DNA of 54,888 nt from Deltaproteobacteria bacterium (GCA_020062745.1 JAGUVT010000021.1:1-54888), one strand, 5' to 3'. Counted from the first letter of the stretch, positions 16,137 through 30,589 are shown. Made by a program: numbers and translations. Notes: a model not told the origin generated them from the letters alone.

Positions 16137-16670
16137 ATGGGAGTGTCAACAAGGGAAGAAAAGAGCCTTATAATTAAGGAAATGACGGAAAGATTCAAGC
16201 AGGCTAAAGCGGCTGTTCTTACTGATTATAAGGGATTGAACGTTGCCGAAGCAACAAAGTTAAGACGCCGGTTCCGGAAATCGGATTGTGAATTCAAGGT
16301 GGCTAAAAATACCCTTGTCAGGCTGGCGGCCAAACAAGCCGGCGTGGAAGGTCTGGATTCTTACCTGGAAGGTCCTACTGCTATTGCTTTTAGCGAGCAT
16401 GATCCGGTGGCGCCAGCCAAGGTACTCTTTGAGTTTATCCGTGAGTTTAAAAAAATGGAAATTAAGGCCGGTGTTCTGGAAGGAAGGGTTATAGATGCCG
16501 TGGTGGTTAGAAAACTGGCCGATCTGCCGTCGCGTGAAGTGCTTCTGACAAAAGTAGCCGGCGGGATGCAGGCGCCTCTCTACGGCCTGGTCAATGTATT
16601 GTATGGTACCTTATGCAGCTTCGTGTATGCTCTGGAGTCCCTGCGCAAACAGCGCGCCAGTGAAGCGTGA
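16137..16670 (+). CDS. rplJ: 50S ribosomal protein L10
   Basis: L10 anchors L7/L12 dimers on the ribosomal stalk and represses its operon through the leader. The ~177-residue protein has the RNA-binding N-domain (AKAAVLTDYKGLNVAEATKLRRRFR, FKVAKNTLVRLAA) and a C-terminal L12-binding helix. Three in-frame starts are possible: GTG 16125 (inside the SD), ATG 16137 and GTG 16143. I chose ATG 16137, about 11 nt after GAGAGGGGG. Confidence 0.95.
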   Translation: MGVSTREEKSLIIKEMTERFKQAKAAVLTDYKGLNVAEATKLRRRFRKSDCEFKVAKNTLVRLAAKQAGVEGLDSYLEGPTAIAFSEHDPVAPAKVLFEFIREFKKMEIKAGVLEGRVIDAVVVRKLADLPSREVLLTKVAGGMQAPLYGLVNVLYGTLCSFVYALESLRKQRASEA

Positions 16671-16742
16671 AAAGGTATTTAACTTTTCGTCCGCCAATGG
16701 TGTTGGCTAAAAGCCAAGAAAAAGAAGAAGACTTCCCTTTTT

Positions 16743-16784
16743 GCTGATGGCTGATGGCTGATGGCTGATAGCTAATAGCTAATA
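16743..16784. repeat. heptad tandem repeat between rplJ and rplL
   Basis: Three copies of GCTGATG (16743-16763), one GCTGATA (16764-16770) and two GCTAATA (16771-16784), all in perfect 7-nt register. They end 6 nt before the rplL SD AAGGAGGT. A small hairpin TTGGCT-AAA-AGCCAA (16703-16717) lies just before. Confidence 0.9.
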
Positions 16785-16805
16785 TTTTAAGGAGGTAAAT
16801 GATTA

Positions 16806-17189
16806 ATGTCCAAGGTAAATGAGATTCTTGAGGCTGTGAAAGGGCTGACAGTTCTTGAATTATCTGAACTGGTAAAAGCGTTTGAAACAGAATTCGGTGT
16901 TAGTGCTGCTGCCCCGGTGGCGGCTGCTCCTGTGGCTGGGGCTGTGCCGGCTGCACAGGCGGCAGAGGAAGAAGAGCAAACTGAATTTGACGTTATTCTG
17001 TCATCTGTTGGCGACAAGAAGATTAATGTTATTAAAGTAGTCCGTGAGATTACCGGGTTGGGATTAAAAGAAGCGAAAGAGATGGTTGACGGTGCTCCCA
17101 AGCCGGTTAAGGAGAAAGTCTCCAAAGAAGAAGCCGAATCGATTAAGAATAAGCTTACCGAAGTTGGCGCCACGGTAGAAATTAAATAG
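16806..17189 (+). CDS. rplL: 50S ribosomal protein L7/L12
   Basis: The flexible stalk protein that recruits translational GTPases. The 127-residue product has an N-terminal dimerisation domain ([22 protein letters not shown]), an Ala/Pro-rich hinge (residues ~35-55) and a globular C-domain ([24 protein letters not shown]...). The ATG follows AAGGAGGT. It is separated from rplJ by a heptad repeat. Confidence 0.97.
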   Translation: MSKVNEILEAVKGLTVLELSELVKAFETEFGVSAAAPVAAAPVAGAVPAAQAAEEEEQTEFDVILSSVGDKKINVIKVVREITGLGLKEAKEMVDGAPKPVKEKVSKEEAESIKNKLTEVGATVEIK

Positions 17190-17212
17190 TTTGCGTGACT
17201 ATTCAGGGGGTA

Positions 17213-17250
17213 AGGAGGCAGAGTTTCTATTCTGGCTCCTGCTTTCTGAC
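17213..17250 (+). terminator. possible weak terminator after rplL
   Basis: AGGAGGCAG pairs with CTGGCTCCT over nine positions with one G-G mismatch; the tract after it is only moderately T-rich. It could reduce read-through into rpoB. Confidence 0.4.
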
Positions 17251-17280
17251 TACCGGGTACTGAAAATTACAATTTCTTTC

Positions 17281-17309
17281 TTGACAAATAAAATTAAATA
17301 TGCTAACAT
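17281..17309 (+). promoter_or_regulatory. sigma-A promoter of rpoBC
   Basis: TTGACA (17281-17286), a 17-nt spacer, TAACAT (17304-17309) with an extended -10 TGC. It predicts a leader of about 135 nt before rpoB. Confidence 0.8.
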
Positions 17310-17380
17310 AAAAAATTGTTATCTGAATTGTAATGTATTTTATGGTTAAGGAAGGAAATAATATTTTGGAAATTTGGTAA

Positions 17381-17426
17381 AAAGCGAGGTATAAAATTCA
17401 ACGCCTTGCTTTTCTGTTATTTTTTA
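17381..17426 (+). terminator. terminator-like hairpin in the rpoB leader
   Basis: AAAGCGAGG (17381-17389) pairs with CCTTGCTTT (17404-17412) over 9 bp, one of them G-U. A 14-nt loop separates them, and TCTGTTATTTTTT follows. It lies between the rpoB promoter and the start codon, so it may act as an attenuator. Confidence 0.6.
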
Positions 17427-17451
17427 AATTAGCGGGGGTGGGATTTGTTCG

Positions 17452-20400
17452 ATGGCTTACCCTGAAAAGTCAGGTATCAGAGAGCGTTGGAACTTTGGGA
17501 AGTTGAAGGAAGTACTGGAACTGCCCAACCTTATTGAGGTCCAGCGTAATTCTTACAGTTGGTTTTTAAAAGAAGGATTGCGCGAAGTGTTTCGGGATAT
17601 TTCGCCGATTCAGGATTTTACCGGTCATCTGGTTTTGGAGTTTTTGGATTATAGTTTGGGTGGTCCCAAGTACACGGAAGAGGAGTGTAAGGAACGCGAT
17701 GTAACTTATGCGGCTCCTTTACGGGTTAAAGTGCGCCTGATCAATAAGGAAACCGGCGAAGTAAAAGAGCAGGAAGTTTTTATGGGGGACTTTCCCCTGA
17801 TGACAGAAAAAGGTACTTTTATTATTAACGGTGCTGAGAGAGTAATTGTCAGCCAGTTGGTTCGTTCTCCCGGTGTATATTTTGCCGATACGATTGACCC
17901 GAGCGGAAAAAAGATTTATGCTGCGACCATTATTCCAAACCGTGGCGCGTGGTTGGAGTTTGAGACAGATGTTAATGACCACGTTTTTGTACGTATTGAC
18001 CGTACCAGAAAATTACCGGTGACCGTGTTGATCCGTGCTCTCGGGTACGGAACTAATGCCATGGTCGTCGAGCTTTTTAATGGAGATAAAAATATTCAAG
18101 AGACATTGGCCAGGGACAATACAGATAATGAAGAAGAAGCCCTGGTAGAAATCTACAAGCGCCTGCGGCCTGGGGAGCCCCCGACCATGGAGAGCGCCCG
18201 TTCCCTCCTGGAAGCCTTGTTTTTTGATCCCAAGCGGTATGATCTAGCCAGTGTTGGTCGTTACAAGATCCAGAAAAAACTTGGTCATGGTGTGCTTTAC
18301 CATTACTTAAACGGTAGCGATACTGAGTGGGATCATTATCTTAAGAAGGAAGTGCCCAAAGAAAGGCAGTTTATCAGGGAGCTTACCAGGGAGGATATTA
18401 TCTATACCGTAAAATATTTGCTCAAGCTTATGAATGGCGAAGGGCAGGTGGATGATATTGACCACCTGGGAAACCGGCGCCTGCGTTCGGTGGGAGAGCT
18501 TTTGCAAAATCAGTTCCGGATTGGTTTATCCCGGATGGAGCGGGTGGTACGGGAACGTATGACCATCCAGGATGTAGATGTGATTACGCCCCAGGTTTTG
18601 ATTAACATCCGTCCAGTGGTGGCGGCAATTAAAGAATTTTTTGGGACCAGCCAACTGTCTCAGTTTATGGACCAGACCAACCCGCTGGCCGAACTTACCC
18701 ATAAAAGACGCCTGTCGGCTCTTGGCCCGGGAGGACTTTCCCGGGAGCGGGCCGGTTTTGAGGTGCGTGATGTGCATCATTCTCACTACGGCCGGATGTG
18801 CCCGATAGAAACTCCGGAGGGACCAAACATTGGTCTGATTGGTTCATTGGGTACTTACGCCCGAATTAACTCTTTCGGTTTTATCGAGACTCCTTACCGG
18901 CGGGTGGATAAGGAAAAGAAAGTGGTAACAGACGAGATTGTTTACCTGACGGCAGATGAAGAAGAAGGTTATATTATGGCTCAAGCTAACGCTCCGCTGG
19001 GGGAAGACGGGAGGTTTTTAGAAAAACGGGTAAATGCCCGTCATGGAAGAGATATTCTGATGGTACCTGCCGAACAAGTGGATTTTATGGATGTTTCGCC
19101 AAAGCAGGTATTTAGCATTGCCACGTCTTTGATTCCCTTTTTAGAGCATGATGATGCCAACCGTGCCTTGATGGGCGCTAACATGCAACGTCAGGCGGTA
19201 CCGCTTTTAAGAGCGCGGGCTCCAGCGGTGGGAACGGGTATTGAGTTCAAGGCGGCACGTGATTCGGGAGTGGTGGTACTGGCCAGGCAGGCCGGGGTGA
19301 TAGAAAGGGTTACGGCTAATAATATTGAGATCAGGACCGGTGACGGCGGCCTTGACCGCTATAAGCTGTTGAAGTTTGCCCGTTCTAACCAGGGTACCTG
19401 CATCAATCAAAAACCAATAGTGAAAAAGGGTGAGCGGGTAGAGGCAGGCCAGGTTATTGCCGACGGCCCGTCAACCGATATGGGTGAACTGGCGTTAGGC
19501 CGGAATGTGCTGGTTGCTTTTATGCCGTGGGAAGGTTACAACTATGAAGATGCCATACTGGTAAACGAGAAACTGGTAAAAGAAGATTATTTTACTTCTA
19601 TTCATATTGAAGAATATGAATGTGACGCCAGGGATACCAAACTTGGTCCTGAGGAAATCACCAGAGATATACCTAACGTAGGGGAGGAAGTATTGAAGGA
19701 CCTGGACGAACGAGGTATCATCAGGGTTGGCGCCGAGGTGCGTCCGGGTGATATCCTGGTGGGCAAGGTTACTCCGAAAGGCGAAACCGAACTCACGGCT
19801 GAGGAGCGCCTGCTGCGGGCTATATTTGGCGAAAAGGCACGGGAGGTGCGTGATACCTCGCTGCGAGTGCCGCATGGCGAGTCCGGGAAAATTGTAGATG
19901 TAAAAGTCTTTTCGCGGGATAGCGGTGATGAGTTACCGCCTGGTGTAAACTATTTAGTGCGGGTTTATGTGGCCCAGAAGCGAAAGATCTCCGAAGGTGA
20001 TAAGATGGCCGGGCGGCATGGCAATAAAGGTGTCATTGCCCGCATTTTGCCGGAAGAAGATATGCCATTTCTAGCTGACGGGATACCCATTGAAATTGTT
20101 CTCAACCCTCTGGGAGTACCGTCTCGGATGAATATCGGGCAGGTTCTGGAGTCTCATCTCGGCTGGGCAGCCAAAAGATTGGGACTTTATATATCCAGCC
20201 CGGTATTCAATGGGGCTTTGGAAAGTGACATCAAAGAAATTTTTGAACGCTCCGGCCTGCCGGAGAGTGGTAAGATGACCCTTTACGACGGGTGTACCGG
20301 AATGTCTTTTGATAGCCCGGTGACGGTAGGGTATGTATATATGCTCAAGCTGGCCCACCTGGTGGATGATAAAATCCACGCCCGTTCCACCGGTCCGTAT

Positions 20401-20856
20401 TCCCTGGTTACCCAGCAGCCGCTGGGCGGCAAAGCCCAGTTTGGCGGGCAACGGTTTGGTGAAATGGAGGTATGGGCTTTGGAGGCATATGGTGCGGCTT
20501 ATACTTTGCAGGAAATACTTACGGTCAAGTCTGACGATGTGGTGGGACGGGTAAAGACCTATGAGGCTATTGTTAAAGGTGAGAATGTCCCCGAGCCGGG
20601 CGTGCCGGAATCTTTTAAAGTGTTGATCAAAGAATTACAGAGCCTGGGGTTGGATATCAAGGTCCTTTCTGAAGATAACCGGGAGGTAGAAATTGAAGAA
20701 ATTGAGGAAGATATTACTGAAACCGCCAAGGAACTGGATATTGATATTCAGCATGAAGAATTGCCGGAAGATGAAGATGAGGAATATGATTCCGATAGCG
20801 ATGAGGATTTAGGCGAAGATTTTCTTAATGAGGATTTTAACCTGGACGAAGAATAA
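17452..20856 (+). CDS. rpoB: DNA-directed RNA polymerase subunit beta
   Basis: The catalytic beta subunit. The 1134-residue protein contains all expected regions, including the rifampicin-binding region at residues 398-424 with the wild-type residues of sensitive enzymes (Gln404, Asp407, His417, Ser422), and the C-terminal clamp-contact segment [24 protein letters not shown]. The last ~60 residues form a strongly acidic tail rich in Glu/Asp, longer than in Bacillus as I recall. The ATG is 9 nt after GGGGGTGGG. It is expressed from its own promoter through a hairpin-containing leader. Confidence 0.98.
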   Translation: MAYPEKSGIRERWNFGKLKEVLELPNLIEVQRNSYSWFLKEGLREVFRDISPIQDFTGHLVLEFLDYSLGGPKYTEEECKERDVTYAAPLRVKVRLINKETGEVKEQEVFMGDFPLMTEKGTFIINGAERVIVSQLVRSPGVYFADTIDPSGKKIYAATIIPNRGAWLEFETDVNDHVFVRIDRTRKLPVTVLIRALGYGTNAMVVELFNGDKNIQETLARDNTDNEEEALVEIYKRLRPGEPPTMESARSLLEALFFDPKRYDLASVGRYKIQKKLGHGVLYHYLNGSDTEWDHYLKKEVPKERQFIRELTREDIIYTVKYLLKLMNGEGQVDDIDHLGNRRLRSVGELLQNQFRIGLSRMERVVRERMTIQDVDVITPQVLINIRPVVAAIKEFFGTSQLSQFMDQTNPLAELTHKRRLSALGPGGLSRERAGFEVRDVHHSHYGRMCPIETPEGPNIGLIGSLGTYARINSFGFIETPYRRVDKEKKVVTDEIVYLTADEEEGYIMAQANAPLGEDGRFLEKRVNARHGRDILMVPAEQVDFMDVSPKQVFSIATSLIPFLEHDDANRALMGANMQRQAVPLLRARAPAVGTGIEFKAARDSGVVVLARQAGVIERVTANNIEIRTGDGGLDRYKLLKFARSNQGTCINQKPIVKKGERVEAGQVIADGPSTDMGELALGRNVLVAFMPWEGYNYEDAILVNEKLVKEDYFTSIHIEEYECDARDTKLGPEEITRDIPNVGEEVLKDLDERGIIRVGAEVRPGDILVGKVTPKGETELTAEERLLRAIFGEKAREVRDTSLRVPHGESGKIVDVKVFSRDSGDELPPGVNYLVRVYVAQKRKISEGDKMAGRHGNKGVIARILPEEDMPFLADGIPIEIVLNPLGVPSRMNIGQVLESHLGWAAKRLGLYISSPVFNGALESDIKEIFERSGLPESGKMTLYDGCTGMSFDSPVTVGYVYMLKLAHLVDDKIHARSTGPYSLVTQQPLGGKAQFGGQRFGEMEVWALEAYGAAYTLQEILTVKSDDVVGRVKTYEAIVKGENVPEPGVPESFKVLIKELQSLGLDIKVLSEDNREVEIEEIEEDITETAKELDIDIQHEELPEDEDEEYDSDSDEDLGEDFLNEDFNLDEE

Positions 20857-20893
20857 AAGCTGACAGCTATCTTGAGAGGAGGAGAGAAGCTCT

Positions 20894-24322
<3,429 letters not shown>

Positions 24323-24383
24323 CAAAATCCGGTACCCGGTTAGAGAAGTGCCAGTAAAGTGCAAAATTAATGTTTTTGTGCTA

Positions 24384-24412
24384 TTGACATTGGTTTTTGG
24401 TAATGATAAACT
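24384..24412 (+). promoter_or_regulatory. sigma-A promoter upstream of ybxF-str operon
   Basis: TTGACA (24384-24389), a 17-nt spacer, TAAACT (24407-24412) with an extended -10 TGA. It lies 31 nt before the L7Ae-like gene. Confidence 0.75.
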
Positions 24413-24442
24413 GTTAAAGTGTTTGGCCGGGGAGGGGTTTTC

Positions 24443-24691
24443 TTGACCCTTGAGAATTTGTTGAAGGCACGGAAAAAGACAGTAGGGACCAAACAAACGA
24501 TAAAGGCCATTGAACGGGGTAAGGCTAAAGTAGTTTACGTAGCGCAGAATGCCGAACGTCAAGTGTTGGAACCGGTTTTGCAAATGTGTGCAGCAAAAGG
24601 TATCCCGGTAGTACAGGTAGATTCCGTGTTGACTTTAGGAAAGGCTTGCCGGATAGAAGTAGGCTGTGCTTCTGCAGCTATAGTAGAGTAG
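24443..24691 (+). CDS. ybxF: L7Ae-family K-turn RNA-binding protein (YbxF-like)
   Basis: An 82-residue L7Ae/L30e/S12e/Gadd45-type protein. The family binds kink-turn RNA; Bacillus YbxF associates with the ribosome, but its role is not settled. Visible motifs are the N-terminal KARKKTVGTKQTIKAIERGKAK and the VVQVDSVLTLGKACRIEVGCASA end. The start is TTG 24443 after GGGGAGGGG. The GTG at 24419 would put the SD inside the gene. Its place between rpoC and rpsL is conserved in Firmicutes. Confidence 0.93.
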   Translation: MTLENLLKARKKTVGTKQTIKAIERGKAKVVYVAQNAERQVLEPVLQMCAAKGIPVVQVDSVLTLGKACRIEVGCASAAIVE

Positions 24692-24707
24692 AGAGAAGGG
24701 ATAGGAT

Positions 24708-25082
24708 ATGCCAACCATAAGTCAAATGATCCGCAAGGGCCGGGAAAGCGTTTTCAAAAAATCAGCAGCTCCGGCACTGAAGGAATGCCCCCAAAAGCGC
24801 GGGGTTTGTACCAGGGTATATACTACAACACCGAAAAAACCAAACTCAGCTTTGCGGAAAGTGGCACGAGTAAGGCTTACTAACGGGATTGAAGTAACTT
24901 CTTATATTCCCGGTATTGGGCATAATTTGCAGGAACACTCCGTTGTTCTGGTGAGAGGCGGCAGGATAAAGGACCTGCCGGGTGTCAGATACCATATCGT
25001 CCGTGGTGCTCTTGATTCCGCCGGTGTGCAAAACCGGAAGAGAGGACGTTCCAAGTACGGTTCCAAACGAATTAAAAAATAA
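24708..25082 (+). CDS. rpsL: 30S ribosomal protein S12
   Basis: S12 sits at the decoding centre. The 124-residue protein has the [17 protein letters not shown] loop, whose lysine is the usual streptomycin-resistance position (sensitive-type here), and [13 protein letters not shown]. It begins the str operon rpsL-rpsG-fusA-tuf. The ATG follows a GAGAGAAGGG SD. Confidence 0.98.
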   Translation: MPTISQMIRKGRESVFKKSAAPALKECPQKRGVCTRVYTTTPKKPNSALRKVARVRLTNGIEVTSYIPGIGHNLQEHSVVLVRGGRIKDLPGVRYHIVRGALDSAGVQNRKRGRSKYGSKRIKK

Positions 25083-25133
25083 GCAGTAAACAATAAGTTG
25101 TCAACAAAAAAGCTAAAAGAAGGGGGGGTAAAC

Positions 25134-25604
25134 ATGCCGAGAAGAGGATCAGTTGCAAAGCGGGATATTATGCCGGATCCGGTTTACCAAAGCAAAACTC
25201 TAACCAAGCTGATCAATCAGATAATGCTGAAAGGCAGGAAGAGTTTAGCTGAAAGTATAGTTTATCGTGCCCTTGATCTGGTTAAAGTCAAGACCGGCAA
25301 GAACCCCCTGGAAGTTTTTGAGCAGGCTATGAAAAATATAATGCCGATCCTGGAGGTTAAAGCTCGCCGGGTTGGGGGCGCCAATTACCAGGTGCCGATA
25401 GAAGTACGTCCGGAACGCAGGCAAACGCTGGCTATCCGGTGGATTACTAATTTTGCCCGGAACCGGGCTGGTGGGGTTATGGCGGAAAAGCTGGCCGCGG
25501 AAATTTTAGATGCGGCATCCGGTTCAGGGGGAGCGGTTAAAAAGAGAGAAGATACCCATAAGATGGCAGAGGCAAATAAAGCGTTTGCTCATTACAGGTG
25601 GTAG
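25134..25604 (+). CDS. rpsG: 30S ribosomal protein S7
   Basis: S7 nucleates the 30S head and contacts E-site tRNA. The 156-residue protein starts [18 protein letters not shown] and has the [20 protein letters not shown] beta-hairpin and an [16 protein letters not shown]-terminus. The start is ATG 25134, behind a run of seven G residues. The in-frame upstream codon at 25098 would add 12 residues that the family lacks. Confidence 0.98.
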   Translation: MPRRGSVAKRDIMPDPVYQSKTLTKLINQIMLKGRKSLAESIVYRALDLVKVKTGKNPLEVFEQAMKNIMPILEVKARRVGGANYQVPIEVRPERRQTLAIRWITNFARNRAGGVMAEKLAAEILDAASGSGGAVKKREDTHKMAEANKAFAHYRW

Positions 25605-25614
25605 GGGGTTCTTG

Positions 25615-27702
25615 ATGGTGCGTCAATTCCCGCTGGATAAGACCCGCAATATAGGCATTATGGCTCATATTGACGCCGGCAAAACCACCACTACGGAGCG
25701 TATTTTGTTTTACACCGGAAGGGTGCACAAGATTGGCGAAGTACACGATGGAGCGGCTACTATGGATTGGATGGTTCAGGAGCAGGAGCGGGGAATTACC
25801 ATTACTTCTGCGGCTACCAGTTGCCGGTGGCGTGAGTGTCAAATAAATATTATCGACACGCCAGGCCATGTGGACTTTACCATGGAGGTAGAGCGCTCGT
25901 TACGGGTGTTGGACGGAGCGGTAGCCGTCTTTTGTTCGGTTGGCGGGGTGGAGCCACAGTCTGAGACGGTTTGGCGACAGGCCGATAAATATAGTGTGCC
26001 GCGTATTGCTTATATCAATAAAATGGACCGGGTAGGGGCAGATTTTTTTCGGGTGCTGAAAATGCTTAAAGAACGGCTGGGCGCCAGTCCGGTGGCTATA
26101 CAGCTGCCTTATGGGATAGAAGATAACTTTCAGGGAATAATCGATCTAATCAGGAACAAAGCTATTATTTATTTAGATGATCTTGGCGTTAAAAGCGAGG
26201 AAATCGATATACCGGCCGGCATGGTTGATCAGGCGGCTGGCTTCCGGGACAGGTTGATTGAAGCGGTGGCGGAAGCTGACGAGGAACTGATGATGAAATA
26301 CCTGGAAAACGAAGAATTGACTGAGGAAGAAATTAAGATTGGGTTGCGTAAGGCTACCCTGGCCGTGAAAATGATTCCCGTGTTGTGTGGTTCTTCGTTT
26401 AAAAATAAAGGGGTTCAGCCCCTGTTGGACGCCATTGTAGATTATCTTCCGGCGCCTGTGGATATACCGCCTGTGCGGGGCATAGACCCGGTTACGGGGG
26501 CAGGTGACGGGCGGGCGGCCAGTGACGATGAACCCTTCTCAGCCCTGGCTTTTAAGATTATGACCGATCCTTATGTAGGTAAATTAACTTTCTTTCGAGT
26601 TTACTCAGGCCGGTTGAAAACCGGTTCGTACATTTATAACTCTACCAGAGGGCGACGGGAACGGATCGGCCGCATATTGCGGATGCATGCCAATCACCGT
26701 GAAGATATCGACAATGTTTTCACAGGCGATATTGTGGCGGCTGTAGGTCTTAAAGTAACTGCTACCGGTGATACGCTTTGTACCGAGGATCATCCTATTA
26801 TTTTGGAATCGATGGAATTCCCGGAGCCGGTAATTTCAGTAGCTATTGAACCTAAAACCAAGGCTGACCAGGAGAAAATGGGTCTTGCTTTACAGAAGTT
26901 GGCCGAAGAGGACCCTACATTCCGGATTAATACTGACGCTGAGACTGGACAAACGTTGATTTCTGGAATGGGTGAATTGCATTTAGAAATAATTATCGAC
27001 CGCATGTTACGCGAATTTAAAGTAGAAGCCAACGTTGGTCGGCCGCAGGTGGCATATAAGGAAACCATTAAACAGAAGACGAAAGCGGAAGGCAGATTTA
27101 TTCGCCAGTCGGGGGGTCGTGGCCAGTATGGACATGTTGTGCTGGAGGTGGAGCCTAGAGAACCAGGTGCCGGTTATGAGTTTGTGAATAAGATCGTAGG
27201 TGGTATCATTCCCAGGGAATATATCCCGGCGGTGGATGCAGGTGTCAGGGAGGCCATAGAAAACGGAGTTTTAGCCGGTTATCCGATGATTGATCTAAAG
27301 GTGGCCCTGATTGACGGATCTTATCATGAAGTAGATTCTTCCGAGATGGCTTTTAAAATTGCCGGTTCAATTGGCTTCAAAAATGCTGCCGTGAAATCCA
27401 GGCCGGTCCTTTTGGAGCCGTTTATGAAGGTGGAAATAGTAGTTATGGAGGAATATATGGGGGATGTTATCGGAGATATTAATGCTCGCCGCGGCCGGAT
27501 TGAAGAAATAGAGGCAAGCGGTAAAACGCAGATTGTGCATGCTTTTGTACCGCTGGCTGAGATGTTTGGTTATTCTACTGATTTGAGATCCCAAACCCAG
27601 GGCCGCGGTACTTATACCATGCAGTTCAGCCATTATGCAGAGATACCGCAAAATATTGCCGGGGGAATTATTGAACGGCGGCAAGGGTTGGCGAAAAGTT
27701 AA
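25615..27702 (+). CDS. fusA: elongation factor G
   Basis: EF-G drives tRNA-mRNA translocation with GTP. The ~695-residue protein shows the P-loop AHIDAGKT (residues 17-24), RGITI switch, DTPGHVDF and NKMD motifs, then domains II-V ending with the [22 protein letters not shown] domain. Start candidates are ATG 25615 and GTG 25618 after GTAGGGGG; a far-upstream frame inside rpsG is not part of it. The length is normal. Confidence 0.98.
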   Translation: MVRQFPLDKTRNIGIMAHIDAGKTTTTERILFYTGRVHKIGEVHDGAATMDWMVQEQERGITITSAATSCRWRECQINIIDTPGHVDFTMEVERSLRVLDGAVAVFCSVGGVEPQSETVWRQADKYSVPRIAYINKMDRVGADFFRVLKMLKERLGASPVAIQLPYGIEDNFQGIIDLIRNKAIIYLDDLGVKSEEIDIPAGMVDQAAGFRDRLIEAVAEADEELMMKYLENEELTEEEIKIGLRKATLAVKMIPVLCGSSFKNKGVQPLLDAIVDYLPAPVDIPPVRGIDPVTGAGDGRAASDDEPFSALAFKIMTDPYVGKLTFFRVYSGRLKTGSYIYNSTRGRRERIGRILRMHANHREDIDNVFTGDIVAAVGLKVTATGDTLCTEDHPIILESMEFPEPVISVAIEPKTKADQEKMGLALQKLAEEDPTFRINTDAETGQTLISGMGELHLEIIIDRMLREFKVEANVGRPQVAYKETIKQKTKAEGRFIRQSGGRGQYGHVVLEVEPREPGAGYEFVNKIVGGIIPREYIPAVDAGVREAIENGVLAGYPMIDLKVALIDGSYHEVDSSEMAFKIAGSIGFKNAAVKSRPVLLEPFMKVEIVVMEEYMGDVIGDINARRGRIEEIEASGKTQIVHAFVPLAEMFGYSTDLRSQTQGRGTYTMQFSHYAEIPQNIAGGIIERRQGLAKS

Positions 27703-27729
27703 AAGATAAGTTTTAAGGAGGAGAAGATA

Positions 27730-28932
27730 ATGGGGAAACAAAAATTCGAGCGTACTAAACCGCATGTAAACATTGGTACCATCGGGCACGTTGACCATGG
27801 TAAGACTACACTTACAGCGGCGATAACCCTTTGTCTGGCTACTGTAGGCAGGGCTACGATTAAAAAGTATGAAGAGATCGATAATGCGCCGGAAGAACGT
27901 GAACGGGGTATTACCATTAACACCGCCCACGTCGAATATGAGACAGAAAAGCGGCACTATGCGCACGTAGACTGCCCGGGCCATGCCGACTATGTTAAAA
28001 ACATGATTACCGGTGCGGCCCAGATGGATGGAGCGATTCTGGTAGTATCGGCGGCCGACGGCCCCATGCCCCAGACCAGGGAGCATATATTACTGGCCAG
28101 GCAGGTAGGAGTGCCTTATATAGTGGTGTACCTGAACAAGGCCGACATGGTGGACGATCCTGAACTCCTGGAACTGGTGGATATGGAAGTGCGGGAACTG
28201 TTATCCGCTTATGAATTTCCCGGCGATGAAGTACCGGTTATTACTGGTTCAGCCTTAAAGGCAATGGAGTGCGGGTGTGGTAAAAGGGACTGTGAGTGGT
28301 GCAAATCCGTATGGGAACTGATGGATGCCGTGGACGAGTACATTCCTACACCGCAGCGGGACATAGACAAACCTTTCCTGATGCCTGTGGAGGATGTATT
28401 CAGTATAACCGGTAGGGGTACGGTGGCCACCGGCCGGGTTGAGCGTGGTGTGGTAAAAGTGGGAGATGAAATAGAAATCGTCGGTTTAATGGATAAACCG
28501 CGCAAGACCGTGGTTACCGGTGTGGAAATGTTCCGCAAGATTTTAGATAGCGGTCAGGCCGGCGATAATGTCGGGTGCTTGTTGAGAGGGGTAGATCGCA
28601 AAGAAATTGAACGGGGACAGGTTTTAGCCAAACCGGGTAGCATCAAGCCGCACAAGAACTACGAGGCGGAGGTATACGTGCTGACCAAAGAAGAGGGGGG
28701 CAGGCATACGCCCTTTTTCAACGGATACCGGCCCCAATTTTATTTCCGCACTACCGATGTAACTGGTGTCGTCCAGTTGCCTGAAGGGGTAGAAATGGTT
28801 ATGCCGGGCGACAACATTAGAATAAGTGTTAACTTGATTACACCGATTGCGATCGAAGAAGGATTACGGTTTGCTATTCGGGAAGGAGGCCGCACCGTTG
28901 GTGCCGGGGTTGTGACCGGCATTGTTGAATAG
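27730..28932 (+). CDS. tuf: elongation factor Tu
   Basis: EF-Tu delivers aminoacyl-tRNA to the ribosome. The 400-residue protein has GHVDHGKT at 19-26, [22 protein letters not shown] and NKADMVDD. Unlike Bacillus EF-Tu, the end of the G domain carries about five extra residues forming a four-cysteine cluster (Cys181, Cys183, Cys188, Cys191; pattern CxCx4CxxC), which could bind a metal. Only one tuf copy is in this window. The SD AAGGAGGAG precedes the ATG. Confidence 0.98.
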   Translation: MGKQKFERTKPHVNIGTIGHVDHGKTTLTAAITLCLATVGRATIKKYEEIDNAPEERERGITINTAHVEYETEKRHYAHVDCPGHADYVKNMITGAAQMDGAILVVSAADGPMPQTREHILLARQVGVPYIVVYLNKADMVDDPELLELVDMEVRELLSAYEFPGDEVPVITGSALKAMECGCGKRDCEWCKSVWELMDAVDEYIPTPQRDIDKPFLMPVEDVFSITGRGTVATGRVERGVVKVGDEIEIVGLMDKPRKTVVTGVEMFRKILDSGQAGDNVGCLLRGVDRKEIERGQVLAKPGSIKPHKNYEAEVYVLTKEEGGRHTPFFNGYRPQFYFRTTDVTGVVQLPEGVEMVMPGDNIRISVNLITPIAIEEGLRFAIREGGRTVGAGVVTGIVE

Positions 28933-28951
28933 AAAGAAGGTTGGTACTTTA

Positions 28952-29260
28952 ATGAATGGCCAGAAGATCAGGATCAGGCTTAAGGCCTTTGATCATCATA
29001 TGCTGGACCGGTCAGCTCAAAAAATAGTAGATACTGCCAAGCGGACAGGGGCCTCGGTAGCCGGGCCCATTCCTTTGCCTACCGAGAAGAATGTTTACAC
29101 TATCTTGCGCAGTCCCCATGTTAACAAGGACTCCCGCGAGCAGTTTGAGATGCGTACTCATAAACGCCTTATTGATATTATTGAACCGACTCCGAAAACA
29201 GTTGATGCGTTGATGCGTTTGGATTTGCCGGCTGGAGTAGATATTGAGATCAAGCTGTAG
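28952..29260 (+). CDS. rpsJ: 30S ribosomal protein S10
   Basis: S10 is a 30S head protein and the NusE antitermination partner. It has 102 residues, starting [21 protein letters not shown] and ending with [12 protein letters not shown]. The start is ATG 28952, about 11 nt after AGAAAGAAGG; an upstream in-frame codon at 28922 would lie in the end of tuf. It heads the S10 operon, only 19 nt after tuf. Confidence 0.97.
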   Translation: MNGQKIRIRLKAFDHHMLDRSAQKIVDTAKRTGASVAGPIPLPTEKNVYTILRSPHVNKDSREQFEMRTHKRLIDIIEPTPKTVDALMRLDLPAGVDIEIKL

Positions 29261-29279
29261 TGGGGGTGGAAAACGTTTG

Positions 29280-29906
29280 ATGCGGAAAGGAATCCTTGGC
29301 CGTAAAGTAGGAATGACTCAGGTATTTACCGCTGCCGGTGAGGCTGTCCCGGTAACGGTAATCGAGGCTGGTCCATGTACAGTGGTGCAGAAGAAAATTC
29401 TTGCACGGGATGGCTACAGCGCAGTGCAAGTTGGTTTCGGTATGAAGAGGGAACGGCTTCTAGTTAAACCGGTCAGGGGGCATTTGAATAAAGCCGGAGT
29501 GCAGCCGGTACGCTTTTTAAAAGAATTAAGGTTGCAGAATGCGGAAACCTACCAGGTTGGTCAGGAAATAAAGGCAGATATTTTTACTGCCGGTGAGCAT
29601 GTGGATATAACTGGGGCTTCGAAAGGTCGCGGTTTTGCAGGTGGGATTAAGCGCCATGGTTTTCACCGAGGACCGATGACTCATGGTTCGAAGTATCACC
29701 GGCGGCCGGGTTCACTGGCGGCCAAAGGACCGGCGCGGGTTTTCAAGGGCAGGAAACTGCCCGGCCATTACGGGGCGGAACGGGTGACGGTGCAAAATCT
29801 GGAAGTTGTCAGAGTGGATGCCGAAAGTAATCTGTTGGCAGTAAAAGGAGCGGTACCGGGTCCTGCAGGTGGTATGCTGGTGATTAAAAACAGCACAAAA
29901 AATTAG
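29280..29906 (+). CDS. rplC: 50S ribosomal protein L3
   Basis: L3 starts 50S assembly and reaches the peptidyl transferase centre. The ~209-residue product has KGILGRKVGMTQVF at the N-terminus and the GTSKGRG-like GASKGRGFAGGIKRHGF loop followed by RRPGSLAA. The start is ATG 29280, 10 nt after GGGGGTGG; the upstream GTG-like start at 29244 overlaps rpsJ. Confidence 0.97.
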   Translation: MRKGILGRKVGMTQVFTAAGEAVPVTVIEAGPCTVVQKKILARDGYSAVQVGFGMKRERLLVKPVRGHLNKAGVQPVRFLKELRLQNAETYQVGQEIKADIFTAGEHVDITGASKGRGFAGGIKRHGFHRGPMTHGSKYHRRPGSLAAKGPARVFKGRKLPGHYGAERVTVQNLEVVRVDAESNLLAVKGAVPGPAGGMLVIKNSTKN

Positions 29907-29944
29907 TGGAGGTAGACCGGTAGTCCTGGAAAGGGAGTATGTCT

Positions 29945-30589
29945 ATGCCTGTAACAGCGTTATATAATACCAAAGGCGAACAAGTGGGAGAGGTTAACCT
30001 GAAAGAGGAGATTTTCGGTATTCCGGTACATGTGCCGGTACTGCATGAAAATATAGTAAGGCAACTGGCTGGCTGTCGCCGTGGTACTCATGATACAAAA
30101 ACCAGAGCCGAGGTCAGGGGCGGCGGCAGAAAGCCCTGGCGTCAAAAGGGTACCGGGCGAGCCCGGCACGGCAGTATTCGTTCACCAATCTGGCGGGGTG
30201 GGGGGATTGTTTTTGGTCCTCATCCCCGTGATTATAGTTATACTTTGCCTAGAAAAGTCAGACGGCTGGCTTTAAAATCTGCCCTGTCGGCCAAGGTTAG
30301 TGATGGAAATTTAATCGTTTTAGACGAAATCTTACCGGATGACGGGAAACTTACCCATGATTTGCCTCCGAAAACCAGGGAAATGGTAAGTATTCTGAAT
30401 AACCTGAAGGTAGAAGATGCCCTTTTGATCACTGCCCGGCCGGATGATCGGGTGAGAAAGTCGGTCCGGAATATTTCCGGCATAAAATTTTTAACTGTTG
30501 ACCGGATCAACGTCTACGATATTCTGGCTTACGAAAAACTGGTAATTACCAGAGAAGCATTGGCCAGGGTAGAGGAGGTGCTGGCATAG
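29945..30589 (+). CDS. rplD: 50S ribosomal protein L4
   Basis: L4 lines the peptide exit tunnel. The 214-residue protein has the extended loop [31 protein letters not shown] (centre near residue 65) that reaches into 23S rRNA. Two ATGs exist (29939, 29945); the second is better spaced from AAGGGAG. Its stop overlaps the rplW start by one base (TAGTG). Confidence 0.97.
   Translation: MPVTALYNTKGEQVGEVNLKEEIFGIPVHVPVLHENIVRQLAGCRRGTHDTKTRAEVRGGGRKPWRQKGTGRARHGSIRSPIWRGGGIVFGPHPRDYSYTLPRKVRRLALKSALSAKVSDGNLIVLDEILPDDGKLTHDLPPKTREMVSILNNLKVEDALLITARPDDRVRKSVRNISGIKFLTVDRINVYDILAYEKLVITREALARVEEVLA

Noticed and set aside
27367-28086. 239-residue minus-strand ORF opposite fusA/tuf
   Set aside because: Shadow of two strongly conserved genes; no SD or family features.
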